This document shows, in pieces, positions 56,271 through 64,000 of a stretch of DNA of 64,000 nucleotides. The stretch is from Sophora flavescens (taxonomy: Eukaryota > Streptophyta > Magnoliopsida > Fabales > Fabaceae). How positions within the stretch are numbered: the first letter of the stretch is position 1; each line of letters starts with the position of its first letter. The position numbers and the translations under genes are program-made. Under the pieces are notes generated by a model that had not been told where the DNA came from, ran no database searches, and was given only the letters and a program-made list of their open reading frames with translations. The DNA is taken from NCBI GenBank assembly GCA_030762895.1, contig JAUPTC010000129.1:1-64000 (forward strand). Direction: 5' to 3'.

Positions 56271-58108
56271 ATGGGTGATAGTCCACCATTGTCACCAAGG
56301 ACAGCCACTCTACATGCTAGAATGACCAATCAAGTTCAAGCACTCCAAAGACAAATGGAGCAAATGCAAGCCAACTATGATAGACAACTAGCCAACCTTC
56401 AACGGGATGGCTCAAGTGGCTATGATAGTGAAGAAAGAGGGAGGCCAAGAGGAGGAAGACCTAGAAGAGGAGGCCATAGGGGAGGAAGGCGTGATGAGAG
56501 GATTGAAGGGGTTAAAATCAAAGTTCCTTCCTTTTTGGAAAGAATGACCCCGAAGCTTATTTGGAGTGGGAGCTTAAAATGGAGCAAGTCTTTGATTGTA
56601 ACACTTACAATGAAAGAAAGAAAGTGAAGGTGGCAGCCTTGGAGTTCAAGGAGTATGCACTAGTATGGTGGGATCAATTCCAAAAGGAGAGGAGGAGAAT
56701 TGGAGAGGAGCCAATTGAAACTTGGGAAGACATGAAAATTGTAATGAGGAGGAGATTTGTCCCAAAGCACTACCAAAGGGACATTCACAATAAATTACAA
56801 AGACTCACCCAAGGTTCTAAAAGTGTGGATGAGTACTTCAAGGAGATGGAGTTGGCCTTACTAAGGTCAAATTTTGAAGAAGACCGTGAAGCAACTATGG
56901 CAAGGTTCTTGCATGGCTTGAACCAAGAAATTCAAGATGTGGTGGAGTTGCAAAACTATGTAGAGCTTGAAGATTTGGTGCAACAATCAATTAAGGTGGA
57001 GCAACAATTAAAGAGGAGGAAATCCAAATATTCCTCTTCATCATCTTCCAAATTCCCATCTTCAAATTGGAAGGACAAACAAAAGAAGGAGGGTGCACCA
57101 AGCAAGGAGGCCGTGAGCACCTCTCAAGGCAAGAAGCCCATGGAGCCAACCACAAGGAGCCGAGATGTCAAGTGTTTCAAGTGTCTTGGTCATGGCCACA
57201 TAGCCTCTCAATGTCCAACCAAGAGAACTATGGTGTCCATGAATGGTGAAGTGATGTCTCAATCCGAAGCTTCAAGTGGAGAGGAAAGTAAAGAAGAAGT
57301 GTTCATGCCGGATGGTGACTTACTTATGGTGAGGAGGCTTTTGGGAAGTCAAGTGAAGGAACATGAAGCTAGCCAAAGGGAGAACATTTTCCACTCTAGA
57401 TGCCTAATTCAAGGTAAAGTTTGTTCTCTAATAATTGATGGAGGTAGTTGTGCAAATGTAGTAAGTTCTAGGTTGGTGTCTAAATTAAACCTTAGCACTA
57501 AAACCCATCCAACACCATATAGACTTCAATGGTTGAGTGAGGTTGGGGAGATGGTGGTGAACAAACAAGTGGAGGTTCCATTCTCCATTGGGAAGTATGA
57601 GGATAATGTTCTTTGTGATGTAGTGCCTATGGAGGCAAGCCATATGTTGTTGGGAAGGCCTTGGCAATATGACAAGAAGACCATTCATGATGGATTTTCA
57701 AACAAGTTCACTTTCAGGGACAAGGAGCGAAAGGTTGTACTCTCTCCTTTATCTCCAAAACAAGTTAGTGAGGATCAAAAGAAAATGAGAGAAAAAAGAG
57801 AGCAAGAGAGAAAAGAAAAAGAGAGTGAACAAGAGAAAAAAAGTGATGAAAAATCAAAAAAAAATCATGACAAAAAAAGAGAGAAAAACGAAGATGAAAA
57901 AGAGAGAAAAGAGAGTTGTCTTGCCTCAAAAAGTGAGGTGAAAAGTGCATTGGTTTCAAGGCAGCCCCTATACATGCTTTTGTGTAGGGAATTTTGTTTA
58001 AATACTAACAATACTAATGATCATTCTTTGTCTAGTGGTGTGAAAAATCTTTTGCAGGAATTTGAGGATATCTTCCCTAAGGAAGTGCCACATGGCCTAA
58101 ACCTTTGA
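56271..58108 (+). pseudogene. gag-pro: Family G gag-protease of copy E4 (only gag of this family in the window)
   Basis: ATG at 56271 (MGDSPPLSPRTATLHARM), a Q-rich helix and an RGG-rich stretch (GRPRGGRPRRGGHRGGRR). One G lost near 56537 shifts the frame, so the protein continues from 56561: Gag domain (ALVWWDQFQKERRR, MRRRFVPKHYQRD, SVDEYFKEMELALLR), zinc knuckle C205-x2-C208-x4-H213-x4-C218, protease D293-G-G-S (SLIIDGGSCANVVS), MLLGRPWQYD, a K/E linker with long A-runs, and the RT start up to FPKEVPHG. A change at 58099 (GGCCTAAACC for GGCCTTCCACC) ends it in NL-stop. Confidence 0.86.
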
Positions 58109-60464
58109 GGGGAATTGAGCACCATATTGACCTCATTCCGGGTGCATCATTGCCCAATAGGCCAGCCTATAGGAGCAATCCTCAAGAGACCAAAGAAATC
58201 CAAAAACAAGTGGAGGACTTGTTGCAAAGAGGATGGGTGCAAGAAAGCTTAAGTCCATGTGCGGTACCCGTCATTTTGGTGCCCAAAAAGGATGGCACTT
58301 GGAGGATGTGCACGGATTGTAGGGCCGTGAACAACATCACCATTAAGTATAGACATCCTATCCCTAGACTTGATGATTTACTTGATGAATTGTTTGGTGC
58401 TTGCATTTTTTCTAAAATTGATTTGAAAAGTGGGTACCATCAAATTAGGATAAGGTAAGGGGATGAATGGAAAACCGCTTTCAAAACCAAATTTGGTTTG
58501 TATGAATGGTTGGTAATGCCTTTTGGTTTAACAAATGCACCAATTCTTGCTTTGCCTAATTTTGCAAAATCTTTTGAAATTGAATGTGATGCTTCTAATG
58601 TTGGTGTTGGGGCTGTTTTGATGCAAGAGGGGCATCCAATTGCTTATTTTAGTGAGAAGTTAAGTGGAGCTGCACTTAATTATCCCACCTATGATAAGGA
58701 GTTGTATGCCTTAGTGAGAGCTTTGCAAACTTGGCAACACTATCTTTTGCCTAAGGAATTTGTAATTCATAGTGACCATGAATCTTTGAAATATTTGAAG
58801 GGTCAAGGAAAATTGAATAAGAGACATGCTAAATGGGTTGAATTTCTTGAACAATTTCCTTATGTTGTAAAACATAAAAAGGGTAAGGCCAATGTTGTGG
58901 CGGATGCACTTTCAAGGAGACATGCTTTACTTTCCACTCTTGAAACAAAGTTGTTTGGACTTGAATGTGTTAAGGAATTGTATGAGCATGATGATGACTT
59001 TTCTCAAATCTTTGCAAATTGTGTGCATTCAGCCCAAAATGGATTTTTTAGGCACCAAGGTTTTTTATTCAAAGAAAAGAGGTTGTGTGTGCCTAAAAGC
59101 TCCATTAGGGACTTACTTGTGAAAGAGGCACATGAAGGGGGACTAATGGGGCATTTTGGGGTTCAAAAGACTTTGGACATGTTGCATGAACATTTTTATT
59201 GGCCTCATATGAAATATGATGTGCAAAAATTTTTTGAAAAATGCATTGTGTGCAAAAAGTCAAAATCCAAAGTTATGCCTCATGGACTTTGCACTCCTTT
59301 GCCTATTCCTTATTTTCCTTGGATTGATTTATCAATGGACTTTGTTGTTGGGTTGCCTAGGACAAAAAGTGGAAAAGATTCAATCTTTGTTATGGTAGAT
59401 AGATTTTCAAAAATGGCACATTTTATACCATGCAAAAAGATTGATGATGCTTGTCATGTGGCGGATTTGTTCTTTAAAGAAGTGGTGAGACTTCATGGTC
59501 TCCCAAGAAGCATTGTTAGTGATAGGGACACCAAGTTCCTAAGCCACTTTTGGAGGACTTTGTGGGGAAAGCTTGGAACAAAGCTTCTTTTCTCCACTAC
59601 TTGCCATCCTCAAACGGATGGACAAACTGAAGTTGTGAATAGGACTCTTTCTTCCCTTTTAAGGGCTGTGATTAAAAAGAATATTAAGTATTGGGAGGAG
59701 TGTTTGCCTCATGTGGAGTTTGCATACAATAGGGCTATTCATAGCACCACTCAATTTTCTCCTTTTGAGGTTGTTTATGGTTTTAATCCTCTAACTCCTC
59801 TTGATTTATTGCCACTGCCTAATTCTTCCATTTTGAAGCATAAAGATGGTAGGTCCAAGGCAGAATATGTGAAGAAGCTCCATGAGCAAGTTAAGGCCCA
59901 AATTGAAAAAAAAGACCGAGAGCTATGCAAGACAAGCCAACAAGGGAAGGAAGAAAGTCGTTTTTGAACCCGGAGATTGGGTATGGGTGCATATGAGGAA
60001 AGAAAGGTTTCCTTCCCAAAGGAAATCAAAACTTCAACCAAGGGGAGATGGGCCATTTCAAGTTGTAGCCAAGATCAATGACAATGCTTACAAGTTGGAC
60101 CTTCCTAGTGAACATGGGGGGTATTAGTGCAACTTTTAATGTGGCTGATTTGTCTCTTTTTGATGTAGGTGATGACGACTCTAATTCGAGGACAAATTCA
60201 CTTGAAGAAGGAGGGGATGATGCGAGCCCAATACCAATGAAGCCCAATTTGGACCAAGAGGCCATTCAAGGCCTAGGAGGCCCAATGACAAGAGCAAGAG
60301 CTAAGAGGGCCCAACAAGCCCTAAGTCAAATGATTGGACTCCTAATGGAAGCAAGGCCCGAGTCAAATGATGAAGAGCCCAAATGGATTAATGTGATCAT
60401 CCAAGAGGAAGGCCCAAATGAAAAAGGGGTGTATGAAGAAGAAACAAGTGGGGCACATATGTGA
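58105..60464 (+). pseudogene. pol: Family G pol of copy E4, RT catalytic core deleted
   Basis: RT N-half open 58105-58458, ending at the same AAGGTAAGG stop as E2. From 58498 a 489-codon frame runs MPFGLTNAP directly into ILALPNFAKSFEIECD: about 465 bp between two ATGCACCAA repeats are gone, removing YFDD but keeping frame. RNase H, HEGGLMGHFG and integrase are in one frame here because the G-run has five Gs. One zinc-finger position reads KFFEKCIVC where others have KFCEKCIVC. A-run (eight As, 59910) and G-run (60113) insertions shift the C-terminus. Tail and LTR-encoded end are at 60078-60464. Confidence 0.87.
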
Positions 60465-61191
60465 GTCAAGGCCCAATTTTATGTTCAAATTCAATTGAAT
60501 AAGTGGAGAATCATGCAAGTAGGACCGCATGCATGTTCTACACGAATTTAGGGGAATTGTTTTTCTATTTTGAATAAAGTTGTAAATTGTGGGAGTTACA
60601 TTTTAATGTGATAAGAAAGTGTAACCCCCCACAATTATGAGTCTTTATGCACATGTTTTTTTGTCTTGGTGGCTGCCATAACACTTTTGTGGCCATTCCA
60701 AAGGTTGTCTTAATGTGGGTAATTAGTGTCATGAATAGGCTAATCAATAAATGTGGGTAATTAGTGTCATGAATAGGCTAATCAAATGCTATTTTCGTTT
60801 TTTTCTTGGATGCCAAAGGTTGGGCAGCCTACACTATTTGTAAAGCATGAAACACCTTGGAAATGCAACTTTGGATGTGATTTGGAATTTTCCATTGTTA
60901 GTGAGCATTGTTCTCCTAAGTTCTTGGTTGAACCAAGGTTTCTATCCTTATCAAGAATTCCAACATTCTTGTGGCGGATTTCATTTGGCTTATCAAACAA
61001 ATCCTTATTTGTTTGTGGCGCCTTCCCCCATCTTCTACTCTTTCCATTTTCTTCTTTTTAGTCTTCAATTCTTGTTTTGGTTACAATTTGGAATCATCTC
61101 ACTTTGAGTTTTAATTTGAAAATTGCACAACACCTAACAAGATTTCAATCAAATAGATCATAACAAGGCAACCCCATCTTGGTTGTCATCA
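60218..61191 (+). repeat. Complete G LTR shared by E4 and E5
   Basis: 974 bp, TGATGCGAGCC...GTTGTCATCA. PPT AGAAGGAGGGGA on its left, PBS TGGTATCAAAGC at 61194-61205 on its right, so it is both the 3' LTR of E4 and the 5' LTR of E5. It carries the 36-bp tandem duplication also seen in the E1 LTR (60720 and 60755) and encodes the tail of the integrase ORF to 60464. Confidence 0.92.
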
Positions 61192-61193
61192 AG

Positions 61194-63923
61194 TGGTATC
61201 AAAGCAGCCCCTATACATGCTTTTGTGTAGGGAATTTTGTTTAAATACTAACATTTCTAATGATCATTTTTTGTCTAGTGGTGTGAAAAATCTTTTGCAG
61301 GAATTTGAGGATATCTTCCCTAAGGAAGTGCCACATGGCCTTCCACCTTTGAGGGGAATTGAGCACCATATTGACCTCATTCCGGTGCATCATTGCCCTA
61401 TAGGCCAGCCTATAGGAGCAATCCTCAAGAGACCAAAGAAATCCAAAAACAAGTGGAGGACTTGTTGCAAAGAGGATGGGTGCAGGAAAGCTTAAGTCCA
61501 TGTGCGGTACTCCGTCATTTTGGTGCCCAAAAGGATGGCACTTGGAGGATGTGCACGGATTGTAGGGCCGTGAACAACATCACCATTAAGTATAGACATC
61601 CTATCCCTAGACTTGATGATTTACTTGATGAATTGTTTGGTGCTTGCATTTTTTCTAAAATTGATTTGAAAAGTGGGTACCATCAAATTAGGATAAGGGA
61701 AGGGGATGAATGGAAAACCGCTTTCAAAACCAAATTTGGTTTGTATGAATGGTTGGTAATGCCTTTTGGTTTAACAAATGCACCAAGCACTTTTATGAGG
61801 CTTATGAACCATGTCTTAAGAGAATTTTTGGGAAAATTTGTGGTGGTATATTTTGATGATATCTTAATATATAGCAAAAACTTAGATGAGCACCATGAAC
61901 ATTTAAGGGCTGTTTTGCTTGTATTAAGAAAAGAAAGGTTGTATGCAAACTTGGAAAAATGTACTTTTGTGTGGATCATGTGATTTTCCTTGGTTTTGTG
62001 ATTAATGCTAAAGGGGTCCATGTGGATCAAGAAAAGATTAAGGCCATTCAAGATTGGCCAACCCCAAAAATGTGAGTGATGTGAGGAGCTTTCATGGTTT
62101 GGCTAGTTTCTATAGGAGGTTTGTTAAAGATTTTAGCACATTGGCTGCACCTCTTAATGAAATTGTCAAAAAGAATGTTGGGTTTAAATGGGGGGAAAAA
62201 CAAGAACAAGCTTTTAAGGAACTTAAGAAAAAGCTCACCCATGCACCAATTCTTGCTTTGCCTAATTTTGCAAAATCTTTTGAAATTGAATGTGATGCCT
62301 CTAATGTTGGTGTTGGGGCTGTTTTGATGCAAGAGGGACATCCAATTGCTTATTTTAGTGAGAAGTTAAGTGGAGCTGCACTTAATTATCCCACCAATGA
62401 TAAGGAGTTGTATGCCTTAGTGAGAGCTTTGCAAACTTGGCAACACTATCTTTTGCCTAAGGAATTTGTAATTCATAGTGACCATGAATCTTTGAAATAT
62501 TTGAAGGGTCAAGGAAAATTGAATAAGAGACATGCTAAATGGGTTGAATTTCTTGAACAATTTCCTTATGTTGTAAAACATAAAAAGGGTAAGGCCAATG
62601 TTGTGGCGGATGCACTTTCAAGGAGACTAGCTTTACTTTCCACTCTTGAAACAAAGTTGTTTGGACTTGAATGTGTTAAGGAATTGTATGAGCATGATGA
62701 TGACTTTTCTCAAATCTTTGCAAATTGTGTGCATTCAGCCCAAAATGGATTTTTTAGGCACCAAGGCTTTTTATTCAAAGAAAAGAGGTTGTGTGTGCCT
62801 AAAAGCTCCATTAGGGACTTACTTGTGAAAGAGGCACATGAAGGGGGGACTAATGGGGCATTTTGGGGTTCAAAAGACTTTGGACATGTTGCATGAACAT
62901 TTTTATTGGCCTCATATGAAATATGATGTGCAAAAATTTTGTGAAAAATGCATTGTGTGCAAAAAGTCAAAATCCAAAGTTATGCCTCATGGACTTTACA
63001 CTCCTTTGCCTATTCCTGATTTTCCTTGGATTGATTTATCAATGGACTTTGTTGTTGGGTTGCCTAGGACAAAAAGTGGAAAAGATTCAATCTTTGTTGT
63101 GGTAGATAGATTTTCAAAAATGGCACATTTTATACCATGCAAAAAGATTGATGATGCTTGTCATGTGGCGGATTTGTTCTTTAAAGAAGTGGTGAGACTT
63201 CATGGTCTCCCAAGAAGCATTGTTAGTGATAGGGACACCAAGTTCCTAAGCCACTTTTGGAGGACTTTGTGGGGAAAGCTTGGAACAAAGCTTCTTTTCT
63301 CCACTACTTGCCATCCTCAAACGGATGGACAAACTGAAGTTGTGAATAGGACTCTTTCTTCCCTTTTAAGGGCTGTGATTAAAAAGAATATTAAGTATTG
63401 GGAGGAGTGTTTGCCTCATGTGGAGTTTGCATACAATAGGGCTATTCATAGCACCACTCAATTTTCTCCTTTTGAGGTTGTTTATGGTTTTAATCCTCTA
63501 ACTCCTCTTGATTTATTGCCACTGCCTAATTCTTCCATTTTGAAGCATAAAGATGGTAGGTCCAAGGCAGTAAATGTGAAGAAGCTCCATGAGCAAGTTA
63601 AGGCCCAAATTGAAAAAAGGACCGAGAGCTATGCAAGACAAGCCAACAAGGGCAGGAAGAAAGTCGTTTTTGAACCCGGAGATTGGGTATGGGTGCATAT
63701 GAGGAAAGAAAGGTCTCCTTCCCAAAGGAAATCAAAACTTCAACCAAGGGGAGATGGGCCATTTCAAGTTGTAGCCAAGATCAATGACAATGCTTACAAG
63801 TTGGACCTTCCCTAGTGAACATGGGGGTATTAGTGCAACTTTTAATGTGGCTGATTTGTCTCTTTTTGATGTAGGTGATGACGACTCTAATTCGAGGACG
63901 AATTCACTTGAAGAAGGAGGGGA
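61194..63923 (+). pseudogene. pol: Family G pol, copy E5 (PBS fused to the RT start)
   Basis: Same PBS-to-RT deletion as E3. RT has further indels: one G lost near 61386 (CATTCCGGTGC), one base gained near 61511 (GTACTCCGTC) and one A lost near 61532. From 61393 RT is mostly open to 61983 with YFDDILIYS. RNase H is open 62054-62896 and integrase 62838-63815, with VVFEPGDWVWVHMRKER intact. CTTCCCTAGTG at 63808 shifts the last part. The frame pattern matches E3, so E3 and E5 have a common source. Confidence 0.86.
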
Positions 63924-64000
63924 TGATGCGAGCCCAATACCAATGAAGCCCAATTTGGACCAAGAGGCCATTCAAGGCCTAGGAGGCCCAATGACAAGAG
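63924..64000 (+). repeat. G LTR, 5' end, cut by the window edge
   Basis: Starts TGATGCGAGCCC after the purine tract GAAGAAGGAGGGGA and runs off the window. Confidence 0.9.

Overview
The window looks like repeat-dense heterochromatin of a flowering plant, probably a eudicot. The basis is a plant-type 5S rRNA sequence, wall-to-wall Ty3/gypsy LTR retrotransposons whose primer-binding sites match the 3' end of plant initiator-Met tRNA, and long degenerate arrays built on the plant telomere heptamer CCCTAAA. I see no single-copy host protein gene. Family names here (A, B, C, G) are mine. G is the autonomous-type gypsy family: gag, zinc knuckle, protease, RT, RNase H, integrase; LTRs TGATGCGAGC...GTTGTCATCA. 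A is a short non-autonomous relative: LTRs TGATATGAGC...GTTGTCATCA, same PBS and PPT, one charged ORF holding only the linker/RT start and the integrase tail of G. B is a second short family: LTRs TGATGCAAACC...GGATCATATCA, with a protease-like ORF lacking the protease active-site glycine. C is an Athila/Tat-like gag-protease element with 1.6-kb LTRs.

Layout. 1-1350: a 5S rRNA-like sequence, a GC-rich spacer and a 33-bp minisatellite. 1351-9330: A and B elements joined LTR to LTR, including a complete B element at 6240-8534. 9331-19371: a solo C LTR with a 5-bp target duplication, an A LTR, a short telomere-like tract, then a C gag-protease element with its 3' LTR, then the same A LTR segment again. 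19372-24685: 5.3 kb of degenerate telomere-like repeats. 24686-43795: a tandem array of family A in which LTR and internal region alternate with a 1.88-1.90 kb period (nine LTRs, eight full internal regions plus one truncated), broken once by a young B insertion (34993-37676). 43796-64000: five decayed copies of G, the first inverted against the rest, stitched to B and A-like pieces by short direct repeats; the last copy runs off the window.

How the parts relate. G is the only family here with RT, RNase H and integrase, so by inference it, or an intact relative elsewhere, supplied enzymes to A and perhaps B, which keep matching termini, PBS, PPT and a conserved LTR core. No intact autonomous copy is present: every G copy has frameshifts, stop codons or deletions. 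The striking feature is the conversion of a small non-autonomous LTR retrotransposon into a kilobase-scale satellite, with two sub-blocks distinguishable by shared diagnostic indels.
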